Of a stretch of 64,000 bases of DNA, positions 37,274 through 45,881 are shown piece after piece (position 1 is the first letter of the stretch; each line of letters begins with the position of its first letter). The notes under the pieces were generated by a model. It worked only from the letters and a program-made list of their open reading frames with translations. It was not told the origin of the DNA and did not search any database. The stretch lies in the NCBI RefSeq assembly GCF_003351345.1, contig NZ_QQTO01000019.1:434001-498000 (forward strand), written 5' to 3'. This DNA comes from Allobosea caraganae (lineage in GTDB: Bacteria > Pseudomonadota > Alphaproteobacteria > Rhizobiales > Beijerinckiaceae). The translations under genes and the position numbers were made by a program.

Positions 37274-38689
37274 TCATGCATCGATGACCCAGGTGTCCTT
37301 GGTGCCGCCGCCCTGGCTCGAATTGACCACGAGCGAGCCCTCCTTCAGCGCGACGCGGGTCAGCCCGCCCGGCACGCAGGAGATGCCGTTGGCGCCGGAG
37401 AGCACATAGGGCCTGAGGTCGACATGGCGCGGTGCCACGCCGGAGGCGACGAAGGTCGGGCAGGTCGAGAGCGCCAGCGTCGGCTGGGCGATGAAGCCCT
37501 CGGGCTGGGCCTTGAGCTTGCGCCGGAAGGTCTCGATCTGGGCCTTGTTGGCATGGGGGCCGACCAGCATGCCGTAGCCGCCGGAGCCGTTGACCTCCTT
37601 GACCACCAGCTTCTCGAGATTGTCGAGCACATAGGCGTTGGCCTCGGGCTCGCGGCAGCGCCAGGTCGGGACGTTCTTCAGGATCGGCTCCTCGCCGGTG
37701 AAGAACTTCACGATCTCGGGCATGTAGCTGTAGACCGCCTTGTCGTCGGCGACGCCGGTGCCGACCGCGTTGGCCAGCGTGACGTTGCCAGCCTTGTAGG
37801 CGCCGATGATGCCGGGCACGCCGAGCACGGAATCGCCGCGGAAGACGAGCGGGTCGATGAACTCGTCGTCGATGCGGCGGTAGATCACGTCGACGCGCTT
37901 CGGCCCCTGCGTCGTGCGCATGTAGACGACGTCGTCCTTGACCAGCAGGTCGGAGCCCTCGACCAGCTCGACGCCGAGCTTGTCGGCCAGGAAGGAGTGC
38001 TCGTAGAAGGCCGAGTTGTACTGGCCGGGCGTCAGCAGGCAGATGTTGGGGTCGGCGGAGGCGCTGCGCGGGGCGACAGAGCGCAGGGTCGCGAGCAGCT
38101 GGTCGGGATAGTTGTCGACCGGCGCGACGCGGTGCGTGGCGAACAGCTCGGGGAAGAGCCGTAGCATCACCTCGCGGTTCTCCATCATGTAGGAGACGCC
38201 GGACGGCGTGCGGGCGTTGTCCTCCAGCACGTAGAAGGTGTCGGCGTCGACGCGGACGATGTCGATGCCGGCGATGTGGCAGTAGATGCCGTGCGGCACC
38301 TGGAAATCGACCATCTCCAGCTGGTAGCAGGCATTGCGGTAGACGAGGTCGGGCGGGATGATCCCGGCCTTGAGGCATTCCTTCGGGCCGTAGACATCGG
38401 CCAGGAACATGTTCAGCGCCGTGACGCGCTGGCGCAGCCCCTTCTCCAGCTTGCTCCATTCCGGCTTGGTCAGGACGCGCGGGATGATGTCGAAGGGAAT
38501 CAGGCGCTCGGTCGATTCCTCGTCGCCGTAGACGGCGAAGGTGATGCCGATGCGCCGGAAGAAGAGTTCGGCCTGGCTGCGGCGCAAGGCCAGCATTTCC
38601 GGCGGCGCTTCCTTTAGCCAACGATCGAGCGCGTCGTAAGCCGGCCGCAGCTCGCTCCCCATGCCGGTCATTTCGTCGAACGCGACCAT
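37274..38689 (-). CDS. Circularly permuted ATP-grasp type 2 protein
   Basis: This 471-residue protein has DIIPRVLTKPEWSKLEKGLRQRVTALNMFLADVYG and VLEDNARTPSGVSYMMENR, both diagnostic of the circularly permuted ATP-grasp family. The ATP-binding lysine region is LVVKEVNGSGGYGMLVGP. It is expected to form an amide or peptide bond on an unknown substrate. The ATG at 38689 follows a GGAGAAG box and is preferred over a longer reading. It is the first gene of the four-gene Anbu operon. Confidence 0.9.
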   Translation of the reverse strand: MVAFDEMTGMGSELRPAYDALDRWLKEAPPEMLALRRSQAELFFRRIGITFAVYGDEESTERLIPFDIIPRVLTKPEWSKLEKGLRQRVTALNMFLADVYGPKECLKAGIIPPDLVYRNACYQLEMVDFQVPHGIYCHIAGIDIVRVDADTFYVLEDNARTPSGVSYMMENREVMLRLFPELFATHRVAPVDNYPDQLLATLRSVAPRSASADPNICLLTPGQYNSAFYEHSFLADKLGVELVEGSDLLVKDDVVYMRTTQGPKRVDVIYRRIDDEFIDPLVFRGDSVLGVPGIIGAYKAGNVTLANAVGTGVADDKAVYSYMPEIVKFFTGEEPILKNVPTWRCREPEANAYVLDNLEKLVVKEVNGSGGYGMLVGPHANKAQIETFRRKLKAQPEGFIAQPTLALSTCPTFVASGVAPRHVDLRPYVLSGANGISCVPGGLTRVALKEGSLVVNSSQGGGTKDTWVIDA

Positions 38690-38911
38690 GTCAGGCTTCT
38701 TCTCCGTTTGAATCAACCTATGCGCATTCGCGATGGTTCGAAAAGGGGGTGATTGGTGATGCCTTTGGCGTACCTGCCCGTTTCGTGGGCAGTGCCCATT
38801 GGGCAGCAAGCAAGCGCCGCGCCGGCCTGACCTATCGCGATATCAACGCAATGTTGCGGCATCCTCGCCGGCTGCGGCGAGGGACGCGAGGCCGGTTGTC
38901 TCTCGCCAAAT

Positions 38912-38932
38912 TCTGGCATAATGTATGCCAGA
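38912..38932. promoter_or_regulatory. Inverted-repeat operator of the C2-acid regulon, site 1 (divergent sucC)
   Basis: Perfect 8-bp arms TCTGGCAT and ATGCCAGA are separated by AATGT. The core TGGCAT-N5-ATGCCA recurs, exactly or nearly, at 42241, 53002, 57290 and 57376. It lies 44 bp before the divergent sucC start, where an FCD-type GntR repressor could block transcription. Confidence 0.7.
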
Positions 38933-38975
38933 CATAAAACGATGCCGCTCACGGCACGATCAGAGGGAGCGAACC

Positions 38976-40145
38976 ATGAAGATCCATGAGTTCCAGGCGA
39001 AGCAGCTGCTGGCCCCCTATGGGCTGGTGGCGCCGGAGGGCAGCGTCGCCATCACGCCGCACGAAGCCGGCGAAATAGCGCGGCGGCTCGGCGGGCCGGT
39101 GGTGGTCAAGGCGCAGATCCATGCCGGCGGGCGCCAGAAGGCCGGCGGCATCCACCATGTCGACGCCTCCGGTTCGGCCGAGGGCGTCGCGTCGCGGCTG
39201 CTCGGGCGCAAGCTGGTCACGGCCCAGACCGGAGCCCATGGCGAGAAGGTCAAGCGCCTGCTGATCGAGAGCGCCGTTGCGGCAACGCGCGAACTGCACA
39301 TCGCGCTGCTGATCGATTCGTCCTCCGGCGAGCTGATGCTGATCGGCAGCGCCAAGGGCGGCGCCGATATCGAGGAGCAGGCGGCGCGCGGCGAGATCAG
39401 GGTGAACCAGCTCAGGCTCGGCGCCGGGACCGAGCCGCATCGCTACGAGATCGCGGCCTTCATCGCCGGGCTCGGCCTCGAGGGCGCGCTGCACGAGCAG
39501 GGCTGCGCGCTGGTCGACGGGCTCAGGCGCGCCTTCCTCGAACTCGACGCCAGCCTGATCGAGATCAACCCGCTGGCGGTGACGGAGGAGGGCACGCTGG
39601 TCGCCCTCGACGTCAAGATGGTGCTCGACGACAACGCCATGTTCCGGCACCCGGACCTCGCCGTGCTGCGCGACGACGAGGAGGTCAGCGATATCGAGCT
39701 GCACGCGCAGCTCCACCAGCTCAACTATGTCCAGCTCGACGGCAATATCGGGCTGGTCGCGAACGGGGCGGGCCTGGGCCTGGCGACGCTCGACATGGTG
39801 GTCGCGGCCAAGGGCCGGCCGGCGAACTTCATGGATATCCGCACGACAGCGAAGAGCCTCGACATCGCCCAGGGCTTCAAGCTGCTGCTCGACAACCCGG
39901 CGACCAAGGCGATCCTGATCAACGTCCATGGCGGCGGCATGCAGCCTTGCGACACGATTGCCGAGGGGCTCGGCATCGCCGTGCGCCGCTCCGGCCGCTC
40001 GCTGCCGCTGGTGGTCAGGCTCGCCGGCAACAATGCCGATTTCGCCCGCTCGCGCCTGAAGAATTTCGGCTGCGCGATTGTCGATTGCCCGGACATGTGG
40101 ACCGCGGCCGCGAAGGCCGTCGCCATCGCCGCGAAGGGAGCCTGA
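38976..40145 (+). CDS. Divergent succinyl-CoA synthetase beta-like subunit (acid-CoA ligase)
   Basis: This 389-residue ATP-grasp subunit is related to SucC and MtkA (KIHEFQAKQLLAPYGLVAPEG, VVKAQIHAGGRQKAGGI, SLIEINPLAVT). It differs clearly from the canonical SucC encoded at 51472. At residues 286-292 the canonical LDVGGGA is MDIRTTA, and VNIFGGI is VNVHGGG. It probably activates an organic acid other than succinate, for example malate or a C2/C3 acid of this island, with ATP and CoA. The partner alpha subunit follows after 3 bp. A TGGCAT-N5-ATGCCA operator lies just upstream. Confidence 0.85.
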   Translation: MKIHEFQAKQLLAPYGLVAPEGSVAITPHEAGEIARRLGGPVVVKAQIHAGGRQKAGGIHHVDASGSAEGVASRLLGRKLVTAQTGAHGEKVKRLLIESAVAATRELHIALLIDSSSGELMLIGSAKGGADIEEQAARGEIRVNQLRLGAGTEPHRYEIAAFIAGLGLEGALHEQGCALVDGLRRAFLELDASLIEINPLAVTEEGTLVALDVKMVLDDNAMFRHPDLAVLRDDEEVSDIELHAQLHQLNYVQLDGNIGLVANGAGLGLATLDMVVAAKGRPANFMDIRTTAKSLDIAQGFKLLLDNPATKAILINVHGGGMQPCDTIAEGLGIAVRRSGRSLPLVVRLAGNNADFARSRLKNFGCAIVDCPDMWTAAAKAVAIAAKGA

Positions 40146-40148
40146 GCC

Positions 40149-41030
40149 ATGGCCGTGTTTCTCGATCGCGACACCCGCGTCGTCTGCCAGGGCATGACCG
40201 GCTGGGCCGGCACCCACCATGTCGCCCGCATGATGGAATATGGCACGCAGGTCGTCGGCGGCGTCACCCCCGGCAAGGGTGGGCGCTCGCATCTCAACCT
40301 GCCGATCTACGACAGGGTCGCGCAGGCGCGCGCCCAGACTGGTGCCAATGCCAGTATCGTCTTCGTGCCGCCCGCCAACGCTGCTGCCGCGATGCTGGAG
40401 GCGATCGAGGCCGAGATGCCGCTCGTCGTCGCCGTGACCGAGCGCGTGCCGACGCTCGACATGGTCCGCGTCAAGGACGCGCTGAAGGGCTCGCGCACCA
40501 CGCTGGTCGGCGCCAACTCGCAGGGCATCCTGGTGCCTGGCATCGGCAAGCTCGGCGTGATGGCGACGGGCAGCGAGCGGCCGGGCGGCATCGGCATCGT
40601 CTCGCGCTCGGCTTCACTCACCAGTGAGGTCGTCGCCCAGATCACGGCGGTCGGTCTGGGACAATCGACCACGGTCGGCGTCGGCGGCGATCCGATCCAC
40701 GGCATCGGCATGCGCGACTGCCTCGACCTTCTGCTGAAGGATGCCGACACCGAGGGCGTCGTCCTGATCGGCGAGATCGGCGGCACCGAAGAGGAGGAGG
40801 TCGCAGACTACATCGCCGGCCTGAAGCCCTCGAAGCCGATCGTCGCGCTGATCGTCGGTCGCGAGGCGCCGCCCGAGCGCCGCATGGGCCATGCCGGCGC
40901 GCTGACGCTGGGTGGCCGGGGCGATGCCGCGGGCAAGGTCAAGGCGCTGGAGGCGGCCGGCGTGCTGATCGCGCCGAGCGCGCATCTGGTCGGCGAGACG
41001 ATCCGGCAGGCCCTGGCGGGGCGAGGCTAG
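40149..41030 (+). CDS. Divergent succinyl-CoA synthetase alpha-like subunit (acid-CoA ligase)
   Basis: This 293-residue CoA-binding subunit is related to SucD/MtkB. The CoA-binding N-terminus is VVCQGMTGWAGTHHVARMMEYGTQVVGGVTPGKGG. The phosphohistidine is His248 in RRMGHAGAL, where canonical SucD has GHAGAI. It also differs at GANSQGIL, where SucD has GPNCPGI. It therefore keeps the catalytic machinery with an altered acid-binding site. It forms a two-gene operon with the beta subunit; a large inverted-repeat element follows. Confidence 0.85.
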   Translation: MAVFLDRDTRVVCQGMTGWAGTHHVARMMEYGTQVVGGVTPGKGGRSHLNLPIYDRVAQARAQTGANASIVFVPPANAAAAMLEAIEAEMPLVVAVTERVPTLDMVRVKDALKGSRTTLVGANSQGILVPGIGKLGVMATGSERPGGIGIVSRSASLTSEVVAQITAVGLGQSTTVGVGGDPIHGIGMRDCLDLLLKDADTEGVVLIGEIGGTEEEEVADYIAGLKPSKPIVALIVGREAPPERRMGHAGALTLGGRGDAAGKVKALEAAGVLIAPSAHLVGETIRQALAGRG

Positions 41031-41037
41031 GGTCTTT

Positions 41038-41200
41038 CCTTCTCCCTCTTGCGGGAGAAGGTGCCCCAAAGGGGCGGATGAGGGGTCGCGCTGGCCTTTC
41101 CGATCACCGAGCATGTCACAGACCGAATCTTGAAATGTTGAGCGACCCCTCATCCGTCTCGGCTTCGCCGAGCCACCTTCTCCCGCAGGGGGAGAAGGGA
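41038..41200. repeat. Long imperfect inverted repeat (intergenic palindromic element 3)
   Basis: Outer arms around CCTTCTCCC...GGGAGAAGG at 41038-41090 and 41143-41200 mirror each other and share the GGATGAGGGGTCG/CGACCCCTCATCC segment. It sits between the convergent sucD-like and iclR genes. Element 4 at 49299-49460 is a close relative of the same family. Confidence 0.75.
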
Positions 41201-41221
41201 AGGGCGCGGCTCGCTCGCGCC

Positions 41222-42052
41222 TTATTCCCGCCCGGGCAAATGCCCGCCGATCGAGGTGGTGATCTCGTCGGCGGCGCGGCGCACGATCGGGCCGAACTCG
41301 TCGAGCTTGCGCAAGGTGATGCGCACGCTCGGCCCGGAGATCGAGACGCCGGCGATCGGCTCGCCATGCTCGTTGAAGATCGGGGCGGCGACGCAGCGCA
41401 TGCCGAGCGTGCGCTCCTCGTCGTCGATGGCCCAGCCGCGCCGGCGGCTCTCGTCGAGCTCACGCAGCAGCTCGGCGAGATCGGTGCGGGTCTTCTCCGT
41501 GAAGCGTTCGAGCCGGCGCGCGCCGCAGATCTGGCGGACATGGTGCTCGGGAAACTCGGCCAGCAGGGCCTTGCCGACGCCGGACGAGTGCATCGCGCCG
41601 CGGCTGCCGGCGCGGAAGAAGGCGCGCAAGGTGTCGTGGCTCTCGACCTGCGAGATGAAGACGACCTCGCCATTATCCTCGATGCCGAGATTGACGGTCT
41701 CGCCGGTCGCCTGCATCAGCTCGCGCATGGTGAGCCGGCCCATGCTGGCGACGCGGCGGTTGCGCAGGAAGGCCGAGCCGATCTTGAAGGCCTTGATCCC
41801 GATCAGCCAGTAGCCGCGCTCGGTGTCGTTCTGCACGAAGCCGCGGCTCTCCAGCGTCAGCAGGATGCGGTGCACGGTCGAGGGCGAGAAGCCGGATTTG
41901 CGGGCGAGGTCGGTCAGGGTCAGCCCGTCCTCTTCCGCCAGGATCGTCAGCAGCGCCAGGCCGCGGTCGAGCGCCTGCACGGAGCCGCCGGCCAGCGCCG
42001 CCTTCAGCGAACGCGGGCGGCCGCGGGTCTTGCGTTGGTCGGTCAGGGTCAT
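41222..42052 (-). CDS. IclR-family transcriptional regulator
   Basis: This 276-residue regulator has an N-terminal winged helix (SVQALDRGLALLTILAEEDGLTLTDLARKSGFSPSTVHRILLTLESRGFV) and a C-terminal effector domain (GAMHSSGVGKALLAEFPEHHV, GMRCVAAPIFNEHGEPIAGVSISGP). It is divergent from gcl. IclR relatives such as AllR respond to glyoxylate, which fits control of the gcl-hyi-glxR genes. CTGAAA-type inverted repeats in the shared intergenic region are its likely binding sites. Confidence 0.9.
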   Translation of the reverse strand: MTLTDQRKTRGRPRSLKAALAGGSVQALDRGLALLTILAEEDGLTLTDLARKSGFSPSTVHRILLTLESRGFVQNDTERGYWLIGIKAFKIGSAFLRNRRVASMGRLTMRELMQATGETVNLGIEDNGEVVFISQVESHDTLRAFFRAGSRGAMHSSGVGKALLAEFPEHHVRQICGARRLERFTEKTRTDLAELLRELDESRRRGWAIDDEERTLGMRCVAAPIFNEHGEPIAGVSISGPSVRITLRKLDEFGPIVRRAADEITTSIGGHLPGRE

Positions 42053-42109
42053 GGGCGGGGCTCCTTTCGGGTCCAGAAAAGCACGTCCGCCGCCATCTGC
42101 AAATTAAAA

Positions 42110-42218
42110 CTGAAATAGTTTTTCAGAATGCGTGGTCCGCAATTTGTGGAATAAATACAAGATATTGATTTATATAGATTTTCCATCTTACGCAGTCTGC
42201 CGAAAAAACATTCTGAAA
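42110..42218. promoter_or_regulatory. Candidate IclR boxes between iclR and gcl
   Basis: CTGAAA-TAGTT-TTTCAG at 42110-42126 is a perfect 6-5-6 inverted repeat of the IclR-box type. In addition TTTCAGAATG (42121-42130) and CATTCTGAAA (42209-42218) are perfect inverse copies 78 bp apart, suggesting two operators that could be bridged by a regulator tetramer. The region is strongly AT-rich. Confidence 0.5.
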
Positions 42219-42240
42219 TAAATTGACCCCTCGGCGTTTA

Positions 42241-42257
42241 TGGCATCTGGTATGCCA
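42241..42257. promoter_or_regulatory. Inverted-repeat operator of the C2-acid regulon, site 2 (gcl)
   Basis: TGGCAT-CTGGT-ATGCCA, with perfect 6-bp arms and a 5-bp spacer, lies 31 bp before the gcl start. It matches the motif found at four other promoters in the island, so gcl may answer to both the IclR and a GntR regulator. Confidence 0.7.
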
Positions 42258-42288
42258 ATCAACTTGCATCTCGTCGGGAGAATGCGCC

Positions 42289-44061
42289 ATGGCTAAAATG
42301 AGGGCCGTCGAGGCCGCTGTCCGGGTTCTGGAGCGTGAGGGCGTCACGCAGGCCTTCGGTGTGCCGGGAGCGGCGATCAATCCGCTCTACGCCGCGCTGA
42401 AGAGCCGCGAGTCGATCCACCATATCCTGGCGCGCCATGTCGAGGGCGCCTCGCATATGGCCGAGGGCTATACCCGGGCCAAGGCCGGCAATATCGGCGT
42501 CTGCATCGGCACCTCCGGCCCGGCCGGCACCGACATGATAACCGGGCTCTACTCGGCCATCGCCGATTCCATCCCGATCCTCTGCATCACCGGGCAGGCG
42601 CCGCGCGCCCGGCTCTACAAGGAGGATTTCCAGGCCGTCGACATCGAGTCGATCGCCAAGCCGGTGACCAAGTGGGCCGTGACGGTGCGCGAGCCGGCTC
42701 TGGTGCCGCGCGTCTTCCAGCAGGCCTTCCACGTCATGCGCTCGGGCCGCCCGGGTCCGGTGCTGATCGACCTGCCGATCGACGTCCAGATGGCCGAGAT
42801 CGAGTTCGACGACGAGACCTATGAGCCGCTGCCGGTCTACAAGCCGGGCGCCTCGCGCCGCCAGATCGAGAAGGCGATGGCGATGCTGGACTCAGCCGAG
42901 CGGCCGCTGATCGTCGCCGGCGGCGGCATCATCAACGCCGATGCCTGCGATCTCCTGGTCGAGTTCGCCGAGCTGACCGGCGTGCCGGTCGTGCCGACGC
43001 TGATGGGCTGGGGCTCGATCCCGGACGATCACCCGCTGCAGGCCGGCATGGTCGGCCTCCAGACCAGCCATCGCTACGGCAACGCGACGATGCTCGCCTC
43101 CGATTTCGTGATGGGCATCGGCAACCGCTGGGCCAACCGGCACACGGGCTCGATCGAGACCTACACCAAGGGGCGCAAGTTCGTTCACGTCGACATCGAG
43201 CCGACCCAGATCGGCCGCGTCTTCAACCCGGATTACGGCATCGTCTCCGACGCCAAGGCGGCGCTCGAGCTCTTCGTCGAGGTGGCGCGCGAGCGGGAAG
43301 GCAAGGGGCTGCTCAGGAACCGCAGCGACTGGGCCCAGTCCTGCCGCGACCGGCGCGCGACCATGCTGCGCAAGAGCCATTTCGACAACGTGCCGCTGAA
43401 GCCGCAGCGCGTCTACGAGGAGATGAACGAGGCCTTCGGCCGCGACGTCTGCTACATCTCGACCATCGGCCTGTCGCAGATCGCCGGCGCGCAGTTCCTG
43501 CGGGTCAACAATCCGCGCCACTGGATCAATTGCGGCCAGGCCGGCCCACTCGGCTGGACCTTGCCCGCCGCTCTCGGCGTGCGCGCCGCCGATCCCGAGC
43601 GCGAGATCGTGGCGCTGTCGGGCGACTACGACTTCCAGTTCCTGATCGAGGAGCTTGCGGTCGGGGCGCAGTTCAAGCTGCCCTACATCCACGTCGTCGT
43701 GAACAACTCCTATCTCGGCCTGATCCGCCAGGCACAGCGCGGCTTCGACATGGATTTCCAGGTCGGCCTCGCCTTCGAGAACATCAACGCGCCCGATCTC
43801 GCCGGCTACGGCGTCGACCATGTCGCGGTCGCCGAAGGGCTCGGCTGCAAGGCGATCCGGGTCAAGAGCCCGAACGAGTTCAAGGCCGCCTTCGCCCAGG
43901 CCAAGGCCTGGCTCAAGGAGCACCAGGTGCCGGTGGTGATGGAATTCATCCTGGAGCGGGTGACGAACATCGCGATGGGCACCGAGATCGACAACGTCGT
44001 CGAGTTCGAGGAGGTGCTCGATTTGCCTCTGCCCGAGCCCGAGCTGCAGCCCGCTCAGTAA
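42289..44061 (+). CDS. gcl: Glyoxylate carboligase (tartronate-semialdehyde synthase)
   Basis: This 590-residue thiamine-diphosphate enzyme joins two glyoxylate molecules with loss of CO2 to give tartronate semialdehyde. The identifying feature is [16 protein letters not shown] with Val51 where other family members have the cofactor-activating Glu, as in E. coli Gcl. The ThDP motif [29 protein letters not shown] is intact. The ATG at 42289 follows GGGAG. It leads a gcl-hyi-glxR-panE-like-pyk-FAH run on the plus strand. Confidence 0.95.
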   Translation: MAKMRAVEAAVRVLEREGVTQAFGVPGAAINPLYAALKSRESIHHILARHVEGASHMAEGYTRAKAGNIGVCIGTSGPAGTDMITGLYSAIADSIPILCITGQAPRARLYKEDFQAVDIESIAKPVTKWAVTVREPALVPRVFQQAFHVMRSGRPGPVLIDLPIDVQMAEIEFDDETYEPLPVYKPGASRRQIEKAMAMLDSAERPLIVAGGGIINADACDLLVEFAELTGVPVVPTLMGWGSIPDDHPLQAGMVGLQTSHRYGNATMLASDFVMGIGNRWANRHTGSIETYTKGRKFVHVDIEPTQIGRVFNPDYGIVSDAKAALELFVEVAREREGKGLLRNRSDWAQSCRDRRATMLRKSHFDNVPLKPQRVYEEMNEAFGRDVCYISTIGLSQIAGAQFLRVNNPRHWINCGQAGPLGWTLPAALGVRAADPEREIVALSGDYDFQFLIEELAVGAQFKLPYIHVVVNNSYLGLIRQAQRGFDMDFQVGLAFENINAPDLAGYGVDHVAVAEGLGCKAIRVKSPNEFKAAFAQAKAWLKEHQVPVVMEFILERVTNIAMGTEIDNVVEFEEVLDLPLPEPELQPAQ

Positions 44062-44095
44062 CCTCGATCATTCTGCGCCATCAGGGGAGAGACCC

Positions 44096-44881
44096 ATGCC
44101 ACGTTTCGCTGCAAACCTGACGATGCTGTTCAACGAGCTGCCCTTCCTGGAGCGTTTCCAGGCGGCAGCCGAGGCCGGCTTCCGCGGCGTCGAGTACCTG
44201 TTCCCCTACGAGTACGACAAGTACGAGCTGGCGGGGCGTTTGAAGCGCTGGAACCTGACGCAGGTGCTGCACAACCTGCCGGCGGGCAATTGGGGCGCGG
44301 GCGAGCGCGGCATCGCGATCCTGCCCGACCGGATCAGCGAGTTCCAGAGCGGCGTCTTCCAGGCGATCGACTACGCCACGCAGCTCGGCTGCAAGCAGGT
44401 CAACTGCCTCGTCGGCATCGCGCCGAAGGATGTCGAGCGCGGCAGGCTGCACGAGACGCTGGTCAACAACCTGCGCTTCGCCGCCCATGAGCTGAACCAG
44501 GAGGGCATCGCGCTCCTGGTCGAGCCGATCAACACCCGCGACATCCCCGGCTTCTTCCTGAACAGTACGAAGCAGGCGCTGGCGCTCCTCGACGACGTCG
44601 AGTCGCCTAACCTCTTCATCCAGTACGACATCTACCACATGCAGATCATGGAGGGGGATCTGGCCCGGACGATCGAGGCCAATCTCGACCGGATCGCGCA
44701 TGTCCAGCTCGCCGACAATCCCGGCCGCAACGAGCCCGGCACCGGCGAGATCAACTTCCCCTTCCTGTATCGGCATCTCGACGCCATCGGCTACGCTGGC
44801 TGGGTCGGCTGCGAATACAAACCCGCACGCACCACGAGCGACGGCCTGACCTGGCTGCCGAGCACCACGTTGGCTGCATGA
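44096..44881 (+). CDS. hyi: Hydroxypyruvate isomerase
   Basis: This 261-residue TIM-barrel enzyme interconverts hydroxypyruvate and tartronate semialdehyde. It opens with MPRFAANLTMLFNELPFLERFQAAAEAGFRGVEYLFPY. The metal and substrate ligands are in LLVEPINTRDIPGFFL, FIQYDIYHMQIMEGD and HVQLADNPGRNEPGTGEINF. It lies 34 bp after gcl. A short 15-bp tandem duplication follows its stop codon. Confidence 0.94.
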   Translation: MPRFAANLTMLFNELPFLERFQAAAEAGFRGVEYLFPYEYDKYELAGRLKRWNLTQVLHNLPAGNWGAGERGIAILPDRISEFQSGVFQAIDYATQLGCKQVNCLVGIAPKDVERGRLHETLVNNLRFAAHELNQEGIALLVEPINTRDIPGFFLNSTKQALALLDDVESPNLFIQYDIYHMQIMEGDLARTIEANLDRIAHVQLADNPGRNEPGTGEINFPFLYRHLDAIGYAGWVGCEYKPARTTSDGLTWLPSTTLAA

Positions 44882-44891
44882 TTTGGGCAGC

Positions 44892-44921
44892 GTGATCTTG
44901 GGCCGCGTGATCCTGGGCCGC
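44892..44921 (+). repeat. 15-bp tandem duplication
   Basis: GTGATC(T/C)TGGGCCGC occurs twice in a row at 44892-44906 and 44907-44921, with a degenerate third copy before it overlapping the hyi stop. It lies in the 90-bp gap before glxR and probably arose by replication slippage. Confidence 0.7.
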
Positions 44922-44971
44922 GTGACGGGACGAGACGGTCGACGCTTCAGTCGAACGGAGGATATGGCGAC

Positions 44972-45856
44972 ATGACGACTATCGGTTTCATCGGGCTCGG
45001 CATCATGGGCCGCCCCATGGCGGAACACCTGATTGCGGGCGGCCACACGCTGCACGCATCGAGCCACCACAAGGCGGTCGCGCCGGACCTCGTCGCGAAG
45101 GGCGTCACCGTCCACCCGACGCCGAAGGCGGTCGCCGCTGCGAGCGAGATCGTCGTCCTGATGCTGCCCGATACGCCGCAGGTCGAAGAGGTGCTGTTCG
45201 CCACCAACGGCGTCGCGCTCGGCCTGAGCAAGGGCAGCATCGTCGTCGACATGAGCTCGATCTCGCCGATGGCGACGAAGGAGTTCGCCGCGAAGATCGA
45301 GGCTGGCGGCAGCCATTATCTCGACGCACCGGTCTCCGGCGGCGAGGTCGGCGCCAAGGCTGCCAGCCTGACCATCATGGTCGGCGGCCCCGAGGAGACC
45401 TTCGCCAAGGTGAAGCCGCTCTTCGAGCTGATGGGCAAGAACATCACGCTGGTCGGCGGCAATGGCGACGGCCAGACCACCAAGGTCGCCAACCAGATCA
45501 TCGTCGCGCTGACGATCGAGGCGGTCGCCGAGGCCCTGCTCTTCGCCTCGAAGGCGGGGGCCGATCCGGCCAAGGTGCGCCAGGCGCTGATGGGCGGCTT
45601 CGCCTCCTCCAAGATCCTGGAGATTCATGGCGAGCGCATGGTCAAGCGCACCTTCAACCCGGGCTTCCGCATCGGGCTGCACCAGAAGGACCTGAACCTC
45701 GCGCTGCAAAGCGCGCGCGCCATCGGCGTGTCGCTGCCCAACACCGCGACGGCACAGGAACTGTTCAACGCCTGCGTCGCCCATGGCGGCAAGGACTGGG
45801 ATCACTCAGCCATGGTGCGGGCGCTGGAGATCATGGCGAACCACGAAGTCGCCTAG
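44972..45856 (+). CDS. glxR: 2-hydroxy-3-oxopropionate (tartronate semialdehyde) reductase
   Basis: This 294-residue beta-hydroxyacid dehydrogenase reduces tartronate semialdehyde to D-glycerate. The NAD(P) motif is GFIGLGIMGRPM near the N-terminus. The substrate loop is DAPVSGGEVGA and the catalytic lysine lies in GNGDGQTTKVANQI. It is placed directly after gcl and hyi, which settles the choice among the family. Glycerate kinase, needed to enter central metabolism, is not in the window. Confidence 0.93.
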   Translation: MTTIGFIGLGIMGRPMAEHLIAGGHTLHASSHHKAVAPDLVAKGVTVHPTPKAVAAASEIVVLMLPDTPQVEEVLFATNGVALGLSKGSIVVDMSSISPMATKEFAAKIEAGGSHYLDAPVSGGEVGAKAASLTIMVGGPEETFAKVKPLFELMGKNITLVGGNGDGQTTKVANQIIVALTIEAVAEALLFASKAGADPAKVRQALMGGFASSKILEIHGERMVKRTFNPGFRIGLHQKDLNLALQSARAIGVSLPNTATAQELFNACVAHGGKDWDHSAMVRALEIMANHEVA

Positions 45857-45881
45857 CCAAATAAGACAGGGGGAAAAGCCC

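Noticed and set aside
38749-38937. A 62-codon plus-strand frame before the divergent sucC
   Set aside because: It runs through the operator at 38912-38932, has no ribosome-binding site and shows no protein-like pattern.
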